Source of the DNA: Flavobacterium seoulense
GTDB taxonomy: Bacteria; Bacteroidota; Bacteroidia; Flavobacteriales; Flavobacteriaceae
Assembly: GCF_000695795.1 (NCBI RefSeq)
Contig: NZ_JNCA01000003.1
Coordinates: 62,001-126,000 of the forward strand
DNA: 64,000 bases
Direction: 5' to 3'
Part shown: piece after piece, positions 9,188 through 20,498 of the stretch
Layout of the letters: each line of letters begins with the position of its first letter
Numbering within the stretch: position 1 is the stretch's first letter
Made by a program: the position numbers and the translations under genes
The notes under the pieces: generated by a model
Databases searched by the model: none
What the model was told of the DNA's origin: nothing
What the model saw: the letters and a program-made list of their open reading frames with translations, nothing else

Positions 9188-9745
9188 TTATAGAATTAAA
9201 GGTAAAATAAAATGAGCCATAATCAATCCGCCAATAAAAAACCCGATTACAGCTTTTAAAGACGGAAGTTGTAAATTACTCAATCCTGAAATGGCATGTC
9301 CTGAAGTACATCCGCCAGCATAACGTGAACCAAAACCTATTAAAACTCCGCCAATAATCAAAATCAAAATTCCTTTAGGAGATTCAAAAACAGCATTCGA
9401 AAACAAAGCGTTAGGCATTAATTTTCCTTCGGGCGCATCAATATTCATTTCTTGAAGTTGTTCAATCGTTTTTGAATTTATTGACACATTCGACGCATCA
9501 CCCAAATAATGCACAGCTACAAAACCACCTAACATTGCTCCCGCAACAACAGCAAGATTCCAGCGCTGCGAACGCCAGTCAAAATCAAAAAAAGCTACTT
9601 TTTTACCCGCTCCTGCAATACTGCAAAACGTTCTTAAATTAGAAGACATCCCGAATGATTTTCCAAAATAAATCAGACTAAGCATTACTAAACCAATTAA
9701 AAAACCTGAAATATACCAGGGCCAGGTATGATAAATCCATTCCAT
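9188..9745 (-). CDS. YeeE/YedE-type transporter, N-terminal half protein
   Basis: This 185-residue membrane protein carries the family signature GGCTSGHAISG near residue 144, whose cysteine is used in YeeE channels to relay thiosulfate. It also has a second cysteine in RTFCSIAGAG (about 41). It is first in a two-gene minus-strand unit whose second gene follows after 3 nt. Confidence 0.88.
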   Translation of the reverse strand: MEWIYHTWPWYISGFLIGLVMLSLIYFGKSFGMSSNLRTFCSIAGAGKKVAFFDFDWRSQRWNLAVVAGAMLGGFVAVHYLGDASNVSINSKTIEQLQEMNIDAPEGKLMPNALFSNAVFESPKGILILIIGGVLIGFGSRYAGGCTSGHAISGLSNLQLPSLKAVIGFFIGGLIMAHFILPLIL

Positions 9746-9874
9746 ACGTCATTATTTTTAGGTGAAATTAAATCGTAAATTCTTAATCAAATATAAGAAT
9801 TTGTGATTCAATAAATTTAGTACTCTTTACTTCAAAAAAAAGCAAATTAGTAGTTTAAAATTTGAAGTTCTCAA

Positions 9875-9882
9875 TATCTTTG
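9875..9882 (+). promoter_or_regulatory. -7 promoter element
   Basis: TATCTTTG fits TAnnTTTG, 42 nt before the next start codon. Confidence 0.45.
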
Positions 9883-9924
9883 TAAGACAATTAACAAACC
9901 TCTATTTCGAAATTAAGCCAATTT

Positions 9925-10443
9925 ATGAAATCAAAATTAATTAGCATTTTACGCACGTATATTCAGGAAAATAAAAAATTAGTACTCTTTTTTATTTCTA
10001 AAAAAATAGTTGTTGCATTAATTTTAATGTTCTTCAGTTCGTGTATTAGCACAAGATCAACATTAAAAAATGTAGATGATAACGCTCCTATTCCTAAACT
10101 TTCTGCAAACAATACTTTCATTATTACTGAATACAGTAAAGACAAAAGATACGGTTATAATAAAGATTATCCGGTAAATATTTTTTTCTACAATACCAAT
10201 AACGAACAATTAAACGAAGAACGTTTTTTGAATGCTTTGGCTGGCCCTAAAGGAGAAAAAATCACTTATAAAAAAGTAGAAACCTGTTGTCCTTTTCCTT
10301 CTAAAAGAACTGCAATGGGAGCTGGATTTTTGAATGTTTATGAAATTAATTGGGAAGGTCAAAAAAAGCCGGTGATTTTATATGTAAATATCTACGAAAA
10401 AGGATATTTAAAGTGTCCAATGGGGCTTTCGATAAAAAAATAA
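9925..10443 (+). CDS. hypothetical lipoprotein upstream of kdsA
   Basis: This 172-residue protein has an unusually long, basic N-region before a hydrophobic stretch ending FSSC (Cys40), reading as a lipoprotein signal. The mature part has a CC pair (KVETCCPFPS) and a further Cys near the end (LKCPMG). I recall relatives often sit beside kdsA in Flavobacteriia and sometimes inherit its name in databases, but nothing here resembles an aldolase barrel. Function unknown. Confidence 0.7.
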   Translation: MKSKLISILRTYIQENKKLVLFFISKKIVVALILMFFSSCISTRSTLKNVDDNAPIPKLSANNTFIITEYSKDKRYGYNKDYPVNIFFYNTNNEQLNEERFLNALAGPKGEKITYKKVETCCPFPSKRTAMGAGFLNVYEINWEGQKKPVILYVNIYEKGYLKCPMGLSIKK

Positions 10444-10549
10444 AGAAAACTGTAAACGAGTCTCATTTTACAATATCGATATAGTAGTTAATTTTCTTTT
10501 AAAAGATAAAAAAAACAGAAAATAAAATCCCTAAATCGTAAATCATAAC

Positions 10550-10557
10550 TACATTTG
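10550..10557 (+). promoter_or_regulatory. -7 promoter element for kdsA
   Basis: TACATTTG fits TAnnTTTG and lies 18 nt before the kdsA start. Confidence 0.5.
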
Positions 10558-10575
10558 CATTTCTAAAAATTAGCT

Positions 10576-11394
10576 ATGAACATACAAGATATTCCTCAAA
10601 TTAAGCATACCGAAAGTGGCAATTTCTTTTTACTTTCCGGTCCATGCGCCATCGAAGGAGAAGAAATGGCATTACGCATTGCCGAAAAAATTGTTGGTAT
10701 TACAGATAAATTACAAATTCCTTACATTTTTAAAGGTTCGTTCAAAAAAGCAAACCGCTCTCGAATTGATAGTTTTTCAGGAATTGGAGACGAAAAAGCA
10801 TTAAAAATTATTAGAAAAGTATCAGAAACTTTTCATGTTCCTACAGTAACTGATATTCATACTAATGAGGATGCAGACATGGCAGCACAATATGTAGATG
10901 TGTTACAAATTCCGGCATTCTTAGTACGTCAAACTGATTTAGTTGTGGCTGCAGCCAATACAGGAAAAACAGTTAACCTTAAAAAAGGACAATTTATGAG
11001 TCCTGAAAGCATGAAACATGCGGTACAAAAAGTATTGGATTGCAACAATCAAAACGTAATGGTTACTGATCGCGGAACGATGTTTGGTTATCAGGATATG
11101 ATTGTCGATTTTAGAGGAATTCCTACTATGCAGCAATATGCATCTACAGTGCTGGATGTTACTCATTCGTTACAACAACCTAATCAAACTGCCGGAGTAA
11201 CCGGAGGTCGCCCTGATATGATTGAAACCGTTGCCAAAGCCGGAATCGCTGTAGGTGTTGATGGAATTTTTATCGAAACTCACTTTGATCCGGCCAATGC
11301 TAAAAGTGACGGTGCCAATATGCTGCATTTAGATCATTTTGAAAATTTAATGACTAAGCTTGTTGCTATTAGAAAGACAATCAACAATTTTTAA
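10576..11394 (+). CDS. kdsA: 3-deoxy-8-phosphooctulonate synthase
   Basis: This 272-residue TIM-barrel aldolase condenses arabinose-5-phosphate with phosphoenolpyruvate to Kdo-8-phosphate for lipopolysaccharide. Signatures include LLSGPCAIEGEE (about 18), FKGSFKKANRSR (about 55), TDIHTNEDAD and GGRPDMIETVA near the C-terminus. It confirms a Gram-negative envelope. An outer-membrane-type protein follows after 20 nt. Confidence 0.97.
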   Translation: MNIQDIPQIKHTESGNFFLLSGPCAIEGEEMALRIAEKIVGITDKLQIPYIFKGSFKKANRSRIDSFSGIGDEKALKIIRKVSETFHVPTVTDIHTNEDADMAAQYVDVLQIPAFLVRQTDLVVAAANTGKTVNLKKGQFMSPESMKHAVQKVLDCNNQNVMVTDRGTMFGYQDMIVDFRGIPTMQQYASTVLDVTHSLQQPNQTAGVTGGRPDMIETVAKAGIAVGVDGIFIETHFDPANAKSDGANMLHLDHFENLMTKLVAIRKTINNF

Positions 11395-11414
11395 TTTTAT
11401 ACAATAAACGTTCC

Positions 11415-12278
11415 TTGAAAAATTTATTCACTGCTGCCGCATTGGCAGCATTCCTGTTTACAAATAGCCTTAGCGCGCAAGAAGAAATTAAAATACAAGA
11501 TAAATATACCGCTCATAACAAAGGGAAGTTTTTTATTCTTTGGGGAGGAAACAGAGAAAGTTACTCTAAATCGGATGTAACTTTTACCGGGAAGGATTAT
11601 AATTTTACTGTCAACAATATGACAGCTCACGACAAACCTAAAGGCTGGCACGTAGATTATATCAACCCTGCAAAAATGACTATTCCGCAAACTAATTTGC
11701 GTGTAGGTTATTTTATTAATGATCATTACAGTGTTTCTGTGGGTGTCGATCACATGAAATATGTAATGACACAAAACCAAACCGCAAATGTTACCGGAAA
11801 TATTAATTTACCATTAACTGATGCTGGTGCTATTCATAACGGAATTTACAACAACACTCCGGTTGATTTTACTGATGGAACTTTTCTAACTTACGAACAT
11901 ACTGATGGTCTAAATTACGTTCACGCCCAAGTAGCTCGTTTTGATGATATTTCGTCTTGGTTTGGACTTCCTAATATTGATAAGGTTCAAATTAACCTTA
12001 CTGAAGGTATTGGTTTCGGGCTTTTATATCCTAAAACGAATACTATGTTGTTAGGAAAACAACGTCACGATGATTTTCATGTTTCTGGTTACGGAACTTC
12101 AGCAAAAGCTGGATTGAACATTACTTTCTTTAAACATTTTTACATTCAGGGCGAACTGAAAGGTGGTTATATCAACATGCAGGATATTCGAACAACACAA
12201 AGTTCTGATGATAAAGCATCACAGGATTTCTTCTTTTTCCAAAGAATTATAGCAGTTGGAGGAATTTTTAGAATCTAA
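11415..12278 (+). CDS. outer-membrane beta-barrel-like protein (TTG start)
   Basis: The protein is best read from a TTG codon: 287 residues beginning with a clean Sec signal peptide (MKNLFTAAAL..SLSA-Q). No ATG gives a signal. The mature part alternates polar and hydrophobic residues, is Gly and aromatic rich (LRVGYFINDHYSVSVGVDH), and ends in an aromatic/hydrophobic strand (GGIFRI), as outer-membrane barrels do. It lies 20 nt after kdsA, a fitting envelope context. No named family recognised. Confidence 0.75.
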   Translation: MKNLFTAAALAAFLFTNSLSAQEEIKIQDKYTAHNKGKFFILWGGNRESYSKSDVTFTGKDYNFTVNNMTAHDKPKGWHVDYINPAKMTIPQTNLRVGYFINDHYSVSVGVDHMKYVMTQNQTANVTGNINLPLTDAGAIHNGIYNNTPVDFTDGTFLTYEHTDGLNYVHAQVARFDDISSWFGLPNIDKVQINLTEGIGFGLLYPKTNTMLLGKQRHDDFHVSGYGTSAKAGLNITFFKHFYIQGELKGGYINMQDIRTTQSSDDKASQDFFFFQRIIAVGGIFRI

Positions 12279-12303
12279 AAAAAATCATATTTAATTTTCC
12301 CAC

Positions 12304-12340
12304 AATGAGGTTTGTTATACAACAAGCCTCATTTTTTTTG
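12304..12340 (+). terminator. rho-independent terminator
   Basis: A 12-bp stem with one G-U (12304-12315 with 12322-12333) is followed by a T-tract; it closes the kdsA unit. Confidence 0.8.
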
Positions 12341-12493
12341 CAACAACAAAGTTAATTATCGCAAAAAATAAACAGTGTTTTATATTTTTGGTGATTAAAA
12401 ATGCTTTAATTTTGTTAAAAATTCTTTACCCCAAGTCTTTTTTTTTAACCTATTTAATGTCTAAATATTATTTTATCATTTATAAATAATTAT

Positions 12494-13594
12494 ATGACCA
12501 AGAATAGAGAAAATAACGTCGCTCGTGAGTTTGATGTATTTAACGATTTTGAAAAGTTTTTTGACCTTTCAGATGATTTATTTTGTGTAGCAGGTTACGA
12601 TGGTTATTTTAGAAGAATCAATCCTGCTGTGTCCAGGCTTTTAGAATATTCTGAAGAGGAATTATTCTCAAGACCTATAAATGATTTTGTCTATAAGAGT
12701 GATAAAGAAATAACCAATTCGGTTAGAAACGAACTCCGAAACAGAATTCCTTTATTTAATTTCGAAAACAGATATTTGACTAAAAGTGGGAAAATTGTCT
12801 GGCTTTTATGGACTTCTATTCCTGTTGAAGATGACAAATTAATATTTGCTGTAGCAAAAAATATTACAGACAAAAAGGAATTAGAACAAGAACGAAATTT
12901 ATTGCTTAAGAAACTCTCCGAAATCAATAATGACTACAAACAGCTAAGTTATTCGACAGTGCATGATTTAAGATCACCTGTAAACAATATGCTCTCCATT
13001 TTTGATCTTATCGAAACCGATAGTATTGATAATGATGAAACATTAGAATTCATCAATCTTTTAAAAAACACAACAAATAGCTTAAAAGAAAGCTTAAACA
13101 AATACATTAGTGTTTTAAATTCTAAAAATCAACTCGATACTGAAATCGAAGAAATTGATTTCAACAGTGTTTTAAGTGAAGTTTTAATTTCTATTAATTC
13201 ACTGATCGAAAATTCGAATACTACTATAATTGCTGATTTTTCTGTAGTAAAAACAGTTCGTTTTAATAAAGCGTATCTCAAGAGTATTTTTCTAAATTTG
13301 ATTACAAATGCTATAAAATATGCTAAAAACGATACCTTAGCAAGAATCACAATTCGTTCAGAAATAAAGGATAATAAAACGCAATTAATAATTACTGATA
13401 ACGGAATAGGATTTGACCTTGACAAGGTAAAAGATAAGGTTTTTGGATTACATCAAACCTTTAATAATCATATTGACAGCAACGGCATCGGATTGTATTT
13501 AGTACACAATCAGCTAGCAAGTCTTGGCGGACAAATTACATTAGACAGTAAAATTAATGAAGGAGCTAGCTTTACAATCACTTTTAATGATTAA
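12494..13594 (+). CDS. PAS-domain sensor histidine kinase
   Basis: The 366 residues consist of an N-terminal PAS/PAC domain (about 17-130, FRRINPAVSRLL and RYLTKSGKIVWLLWTS), a short coiled coil, a dimerisation helix with phospho-acceptor His157 (YSTVHDLRSPVNN) and a HATPase_c domain (N box NLITNAIKYA, G1 ITDNGIGFD, G2 SNGIGLYLV). It has no membrane segment, so it is a cytosolic sensor. No response regulator is adjacent: it is an orphan. A paralogue of the same layout lies at 51367-52455. Confidence 0.9.
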   Translation: MTKNRENNVAREFDVFNDFEKFFDLSDDLFCVAGYDGYFRRINPAVSRLLEYSEEELFSRPINDFVYKSDKEITNSVRNELRNRIPLFNFENRYLTKSGKIVWLLWTSIPVEDDKLIFAVAKNITDKKELEQERNLLLKKLSEINNDYKQLSYSTVHDLRSPVNNMLSIFDLIETDSIDNDETLEFINLLKNTTNSLKESLNKYISVLNSKNQLDTEIEEIDFNSVLSEVLISINSLIENSNTTIIADFSVVKTVRFNKAYLKSIFLNLITNAIKYAKNDTLARITIRSEIKDNKTQLIITDNGIGFDLDKVKDKVFGLHQTFNNHIDSNGIGLYLVHNQLASLGGQITLDSKINEGASFTITFND

Positions 13595-13600
13595 ACAGAT

Positions 13601-13640
13601 TAGCTTCACAAATTAAATTCATATAAAATTTGTGAAGCTA
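13601..13640. terminator. hairpin between convergent genes
   Basis: A perfect 14-bp inverted repeat (13601-13614 with 13627-13640) sits between the kinase gene and ackA, which converge. It lacks a long T-run, so termination is likely but weaker than elsewhere. Confidence 0.6.
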
Positions 13641-13649
13641 TTACAAAGA

Positions 13650-14834
13650 CTATTTAGCAATCAAATCATAAACCTGATTAGCAATTTCCAGTTCTTCATT
13701 TGTTGGAACTACTAAAATTTTAGTTTTTGAACTTTCGGTATTGATTTCCCTAATTTGCGGAGAGCGAATTTCATTCTTAGCATGATTTAATTCTAAACCT
13801 AAAAACTCCATACCAGTACAAACTGATTTCCTGATGTAAGCTGAATTTTCACCTATTCCTGCTGTAAAAACAACAGCATCAATTCCGTTTAAAACTGCCG
13901 CATACGAGCCAATATATTTTTTAATGCGATACACATTCATATCTAAGGCCAACTGACAATTCACATCGCCTTTTTCTGCATTTGCCTGAATATCTCTTAA
14001 ATCGCTGTAACCTGTTAGTCCAAGCATTCCGCTTTGTTTTTGCAAAACTGTATTTACTTCGCTTAACTGATAACCTAAAGTATTTACCATATAAAAAATC
14101 ACCGATTGGTCAATATCACCACTTCTCGTTCCCATTATCAATCCGTTCATAGGACCAAAACCCATACTGTGATCGATACTTTTTCCATCTTTGACTGCGG
14201 TAATACTACAACCATTACCCAAATGAACCGTAATTATTTTACTGCTTTTCTCTAAAAACCCAATGGCTTTTTCAGAAACATATTTATGCGAAGTTCCATG
14301 AAATCCATACGATCTAATCTTATTTTCAGTCAGCAAATAATTCGGAATTGCGTAACGATAAGCTACATCCGGCATAGTTTGATGAAAAGCCGTATCAAAA
14401 ACTGCGATTTGTTTTGCCGCAGAAAACACTTCTTCTGCAACAATAATTCCTTCTAAATTAGCTGGATTATGTAAAGGTGCTAGTTCGAAAAGCTGTTTTA
14501 TTTTTTCTTTAACTTCTTCAGTTATCAACACTGTATTCGAAAAATCAGCACCTCCATGAACTACTCTATGTCCAACAGCTTCAATTTCTTGGGTACTTTT
14601 AATTACACCAAAACTTTCATTTAGCAATAATTGAGAAATCTTCTCTAATCCTATTTTATGATTCGGAATAGGCAGAATTTCCTCTATTGAATCCTTAGCT
14701 GTTTTGTATGTTAGATTTGAAGTCTCTAAACCAATTCTATCAATCATACCACTACAAATAACTTCGCTTGACGGCATATCAATTAATTGATATTTTATTG
14801 AAGAACTTCCTGAATTTATAATAACTATTTTCAT
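13650..14834 (-). CDS. ackA: acetate kinase
   Basis: Starting at MKIVIINSGSSS gives 394 residues, the usual family length; an in-frame start 54 nt upstream would add a Lys-rich tail encoded by a homopolymer. The ASKHA-fold signatures are present: NSGSSSIKYQ, HRVVHGG, FDTAFHQTMP, GFHGTSHKYV and HLGNGCS. It makes ATP from acetyl phosphate. It lies downstream of pta on the same strand, separated by about 400 bp with a small ORF and an A-rich tract (minus strand) just before the start. Confidence 0.95.
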   Translation of the reverse strand: MKIVIINSGSSSIKYQLIDMPSSEVICSGMIDRIGLETSNLTYKTAKDSIEEILPIPNHKIGLEKISQLLLNESFGVIKSTQEIEAVGHRVVHGGADFSNTVLITEEVKEKIKQLFELAPLHNPANLEGIIVAEEVFSAAKQIAVFDTAFHQTMPDVAYRYAIPNYLLTENKIRSYGFHGTSHKYVSEKAIGFLEKSSKIITVHLGNGCSITAVKDGKSIDHSMGFGPMNGLIMGTRSGDIDQSVIFYMVNTLGYQLSEVNTVLQKQSGMLGLTGYSDLRDIQANAEKGDVNCQLALDMNVYRIKKYIGSYAAVLNGIDAVVFTAGIGENSAYIRKSVCTGMEFLGLELNHAKNEIRSPQIREINTESSKTKILVVPTNEELEIANQVYDLIAK

Positions 14835-15031
14835 TTTTTTTGTTTTTTTTTTTTTTGAATTGGATAACATTTTCTTGTGCTTAATCAAAATAACTTAAAA
14901 CATAAATTGATAAGCAAAAAACAACAATTATAAATACAGCATTACAAGCTTTAAATATAATTTTATTTTTACTTGATTCCTGCATCCAATCTTTAGTAAA
15001 ATTTCCATTTTGTTTTTTAAAAACTTTTTGA

Positions 15032-15244
15032 TTAAAATAATAACATCACAAAAACTATAAAAAAAATTGCAAAAACAAAAAGCAAACTAATTTTTAAATT
15101 CTGAAAGAATATTTTCTTAAAAATTGCAATTATTACTATTATTAAAAAAGCTTGATAACTAGAAATAATAGTTGTTGCTCGCAAAGGATTTGTAGCACCT
15201 GTATTAAGATAAAAGAAACGATTATATATTTTTCTTAAACTCAT
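15032..15244 (-). CDS. small membrane protein between pta and ackA
   Basis: The ATG at 15244 gives 70 residues; a GTG two codons upstream touches the pta stop. The C-terminal 40 residues form one long or two short hydrophobic helices (YQAFLIIVIIAIF, LLFVFAIFFIVFVMLLF). It begins 5 nt after the pta stop, as expected for translational coupling. No family recognised; it could also be chance open frame in AT-rich DNA. Confidence 0.45.
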   Translation of the reverse strand: MSLRKIYNRFFYLNTGATNPLRATTIISSYQAFLIIVIIAIFKKIFFQNLKISLLFVFAIFFIVFVMLLF

Positions 15245-15249
15245 AATCA

Positions 15250-17343
15250 CTAAAGTCCTTGAGCTTGAATCGCTGTAATTACAACCGTATTAATAATATC
15301 ATCTACAGTACAACCACGGCTTAAATCATTTACCGGCTTATTTAAACCCTGCAACATCGGTCCGATTGCCAAGGCTCCCGTTTCTCTCTGAACTGCCTTG
15401 TATGTATTATTTCCTGTATTCAAATCAGGAAAAATAAGCACACTCGCCTGACCTGCCACTTCAGAATTTGGCATTTTACTTCTTCCAACTTCAATATCAA
15501 CTGCTGCATCGTATTGAATTGGTCCTTCAATCTTTAAATCAGGACGTTTTATTTTTACAATTTCAGTTGCTGCACGTACTTTTTCCACTTCGTCTCCTTT
15601 TCCGGACGAACCCGAAGAATAAGACAACATTGCTACTTTGGGTTCTATACCAAAAGCAAGACTGGAATCAGCCGACGAAATAGCAATTTCCGCCAATTGT
15701 TCCGCAGTAGGATTCGGATTAATGGCACAGTCTCCAAAAATAGACACGCGATCTTCTAAACACATAAAGAAAATTGACGACACCACACTCGAATTTGGTT
15801 TGGTTTTAATGAATTGCAAAGCAGGCAAAATCGTATGCTGCGTAGTATGTGCCGCACCCGAAACCATTCCGTCCGCATGATCTTTATAGACCATCATAGT
15901 TCCGAAATAAGAAACATCTTCCATTAAATCTTTGGCCATAGCCATCGTCACATTCTTATTTTTCCTTAATTCATAATAAGTTTCTACATAGTTATCATAA
16001 AACGGTGACTCAATAGGATTAATGATATTTACTTTCGAAAAGTCAAAAGCAATCCCTAATTCGTTTACTTTGCTTTCTATTTGTTTTTTGTTTCCAATTA
16101 TCGAAATATCCACCGCATCCATTCCTAATAATCGCGAAGCAGCAATAATGATACGATCGTCATTTCCTTCAGGTAGAACAATGTGTTTTCGATGCTGTTT
16201 TGCTCTTTTTACCAAATTGTACTGGAACATTTTTGGCGTCATACCATCCGCTTCAAAGGCACTTAATTTATCCGATAAATCATCAACATCAATATACTTT
16301 TCAAAGGTACTAATCGATGTTTCAATCTTATGAAGATTTTCTGCATAAATCTTAGATTTTATAGAACCTATTTTATTGGTAATACGATAAGTACCACCAT
16401 CTACTGCAATAATTGGCACAACACTATTTAATCCTTCGATTAATTTTAAAATACTATCTTCAGGCAATATATTTCCTGTCAAAATAATCCCTGAAACAGA
16501 AGGATAATTAGCCGATTCATTTGCCTGCAAAGCTCCTAAAATAATATCAGCCCGGTCTCCAGGAGTAATCACTAAGGCATTATCTTTAAGATGCAGTAAA
16601 TAATTTCGCAACTGCATTGCCCCCACACTAAAATTCCCTACTTCATTATTTATAAAATCTTTACCAAAAATAATTTTAGCGTCTAATTCCTCTATAATTT
16701 CCTTAATCGTCGGATTATTCAAACTGGGAATAGCCGGAATAGCTCCAACCAAAACTTCTTTTGGCAAAACGCTTCTCAAGCCATCAGTGGCTAATTGCAG
16801 GTTTTCAGGCTGAATTTTATTAGCAATAAAACCTAACACTTCGACCTCTTTATTTTTAAAAGAATCATACGCTAGATATTCTGCATCTAAAAATTCTTCT
16901 AAGGTTTTCCCAACTCCCGAACCAACAATGATTACCGGAATTCCTAAATTTTTAGCAATAAGGACATTCATATCCATTTCGATCGCCGTTCCCTCACCAG
17001 TAAAACTGGTTCCTTCGACTAAAACAAAATCAAAACGCTCTTCTAAATGTTTATACTTTTCAATGATTAAGTCCAGAACTTCGCCTATTTTACCTTTATT
17101 CTTTTTCTTGATGAGTTGACTTTTGGTAATCGCAAAAGCGTCCTGAAATTGAATATCTAAACCAAAATGTGATATAACCGTTTCGATATGATTGTCTAGT
17201 TTTCCGTCTTCAAAATCTTCAACAATAGGTCTAAAATAGCCCACCTTAGCTGTTTTCCCAATAAGCATACTCATGAGTCCAAGCGTAATAATTGATTTCC
17301 CACTATTACTTTCTGAAGTGGCTATATAAATAGCTTTATTCAT
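15250..17343 (-). CDS. pta: phosphate acetyltransferase (long form)
   Basis: The 697 residues form the three-part long Pta: a P-loop domain with ATSESNSGKSIITLGL (about 8-23) related to dethiobiotin synthetase, a central DRTGG regulatory domain (about 215-330) and a C-terminal PTA_PTB catalytic domain (about 375-697; MVYKDHADGMVSGAAHTT). It converts acetyl-CoA and phosphate to acetyl phosphate, feeding ackA downstream for ATP synthesis or running in reverse for acetate uptake. Confidence 0.95.
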   Translation of the reverse strand: MNKAIYIATSESNSGKSIITLGLMSMLIGKTAKVGYFRPIVEDFEDGKLDNHIETVISHFGLDIQFQDAFAITKSQLIKKKNKGKIGEVLDLIIEKYKHLEERFDFVLVEGTSFTGEGTAIEMDMNVLIAKNLGIPVIIVGSGVGKTLEEFLDAEYLAYDSFKNKEVEVLGFIANKIQPENLQLATDGLRSVLPKEVLVGAIPAIPSLNNPTIKEIIEELDAKIIFGKDFINNEVGNFSVGAMQLRNYLLHLKDNALVITPGDRADIILGALQANESANYPSVSGIILTGNILPEDSILKLIEGLNSVVPIIAVDGGTYRITNKIGSIKSKIYAENLHKIETSISTFEKYIDVDDLSDKLSAFEADGMTPKMFQYNLVKRAKQHRKHIVLPEGNDDRIIIAASRLLGMDAVDISIIGNKKQIESKVNELGIAFDFSKVNIINPIESPFYDNYVETYYELRKNKNVTMAMAKDLMEDVSYFGTMMVYKDHADGMVSGAAHTTQHTILPALQFIKTKPNSSVVSSIFFMCLEDRVSIFGDCAINPNPTAEQLAEIAISSADSSLAFGIEPKVAMLSYSSGSSGKGDEVEKVRAATEIVKIKRPDLKIEGPIQYDAAVDIEVGRSKMPNSEVAGQASVLIFPDLNTGNNTYKAVQRETGALAIGPMLQGLNKPVNDLSRGCTVDDIINTVVITAIQAQGL

Positions 17344-17408
17344 ATTCTATATTTTAAATTCTTATTTTATTACTTCAACTTATACTTTAATTAAACACTG
17401 CAAAAAGC

Positions 17409-18479
17409 TTAAAACCATTTTCTTTTCTTAAAATACACCACCATTACAATCCCTATTAAAACCATGATTCCAATTACCGTAAAATAACCATTTTCATATT
17501 TTAATTCGGGCATGTGTTCGAAATTCATCCCATAAACTCCCACAATAAATGTCAGCGGAATAAATATTGCCGAAACAATGGTCAGGGTTTTCATAATCTC
17601 ATTCATCTTATGTGCCTGAGACGAAAAAAAGAAATTTGATGCACTTTCCAGTATTTGTAAATCAGATTCGATTTGCTCTAAAAGTTCCAGACTTTTTTGA
17701 TGCAAGCGGGAAAAATAGATATACGAATCAGCAGCGATAACATTGCTTAAGGAATCGTCTTTTAAAATTTTAATTCCCATTAACGAATCGCGCAACGGAA
17801 CAATGGAGCGCTTTAAAAAATTAAAATTATCACGGTGTTTTTCTATTCGGACTAAAATTTTAGGATCGGCACTTGCTTTAGAAAGCGTTTGCAGTTCTTC
17901 TACTTTGTCTTCTTCGTTTTCGATTGTAATGTAGAAATTTTCGATTACAGCCTCTAAAAGCAGATACAAAAGATAATCTGTATTCTTATTACGAACAATG
18001 CCTGATTTGGTTCGAATGCGCTCCCTGATATGGGTAAAAAAGTCACTTCTTTTTTCCTGAAAAGAAATCAAAACACCGTCTTTTAGCAAAAACGAAATTT
18101 GCTCAACACTGATATTATCTGAATTTTCGGCAGGCAGAATGGATTTTATATTAAAAAATAAACTTGCAGGTGTTTCTTCAAGTTTGGTTCTTCTCGTAGT
18201 ATTTAAAATATCCGAAAGCAAAAAAGCATCAATACCAAAGTAAGCTCCAATTCCCTCAACTATTTCAATATCGTTTAAACCATGAAGATTGAGCCAGTTA
18301 TTCTTAGTCAAATCTATACTTTCGTCTAAATCAGAAAGGTTAATATTGGGATTCTCAGATAAAAAAGTGCTGTCATAAACAAACAGCTGCATTTCTGAAC
18401 CCAATTTTTTATGCTTGCCTATATACTCTAACGGATTAGGCTGTACTTTTCTGGCTTTTTTATATTTTATTTTCCTCAT
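17409..18479 (-). CDS. corA: CorA-family magnesium/cobalt transporter
   Basis: The 356 residues contain a long cytoplasmic alpha/beta domain, a stalk helix and two C-terminal membrane helices with the pore signature YGMN (GMN at 317-319) and a loop beginning FEHMPEL. A Lys/Arg-rich tail ends the protein. It is a homopentameric channel for Mg2+ in the family. A TATTTTTG sequence abuts the ATG (18481-18488, minus strand); if that is a real -7 element, translation would start later, for example at Met30. Confidence 0.93.
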   Translation of the reverse strand: MRKIKYKKARKVQPNPLEYIGKHKKLGSEMQLFVYDSTFLSENPNINLSDLDESIDLTKNNWLNLHGLNDIEIVEGIGAYFGIDAFLLSDILNTTRRTKLEETPASLFFNIKSILPAENSDNISVEQISFLLKDGVLISFQEKRSDFFTHIRERIRTKSGIVRNKNTDYLLYLLLEAVIENFYITIENEEDKVEELQTLSKASADPKILVRIEKHRDNFNFLKRSIVPLRDSLMGIKILKDDSLSNVIAADSYIYFSRLHQKSLELLEQIESDLQILESASNFFFSSQAHKMNEIMKTLTIVSAIFIPLTFIVGVYGMNFEHMPELKYENGYFTVIGIMVLIGIVMVVYFKKRKWF

Positions 18480-18584
18480 GCAAAAATAATTGAATAGTAA
18501 TATTACAAAAAAACTTTGGCATACCGGAACAACTTAACATTTAAAAACAGTTATTTAACGCTACGAAAATTTTCATTTTTGCAC

Positions 18585-18621
18585 ACAAAAAAAGGTTCAA
18601 CTTAGTAAGCTGAACCTTTCG
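18585..18621 (-). terminator. rho-independent terminator for the ABC-F gene
   Basis: Read on the minus strand, a 9-bp stem (18611-18619 with 18591-18599) is followed by a T7 run. Confidence 0.8.
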
Positions 18622-18645
18622 TATTTATTGATAATTGTAATTCGA

Positions 18646-20274
<1,629 letters not shown>

Positions 20275-20289
20275 TTATAAAATTTGCTG

Positions 20290-20297
20290 CAAAAGTA
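20290..20297 (-). promoter_or_regulatory. -7 promoter element for the ABC-F gene
   Basis: On the minus strand it reads TACTTTTG, matching TAnnTTTG, 24 nt before the start codon. Confidence 0.5.
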
Positions 20298-20498
20298 CAA
20301 AAAAATACCTATTTATCAGAATGCTTTCTAAAGTTAGCATTTATCTTATTTTGTAGGAATATTTTATTATTTTTGAAAAATATAAAAAACATTTAAAATT
20401 ATACATAACATTTTAGTTTGATACAAAATAGCTGAAATTATGTATAATAAATTTACTTGTACAGACTTAATAATTAAAACTATTAAACATAAATCACA

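Noticed and set aside
14835..14860. Homopolymer A/T tract before ackA as a phase-variation site
   Set aside because: It lies upstream of the likely ATG, outside the coding sequence, so length changes would not shift the frame.
18481..18488. TATTTTTG (minus strand) as the corA promoter
   Set aside because: It directly abuts the annotated ATG, so either the start is wrong or the match is chance; not listed as a promoter.
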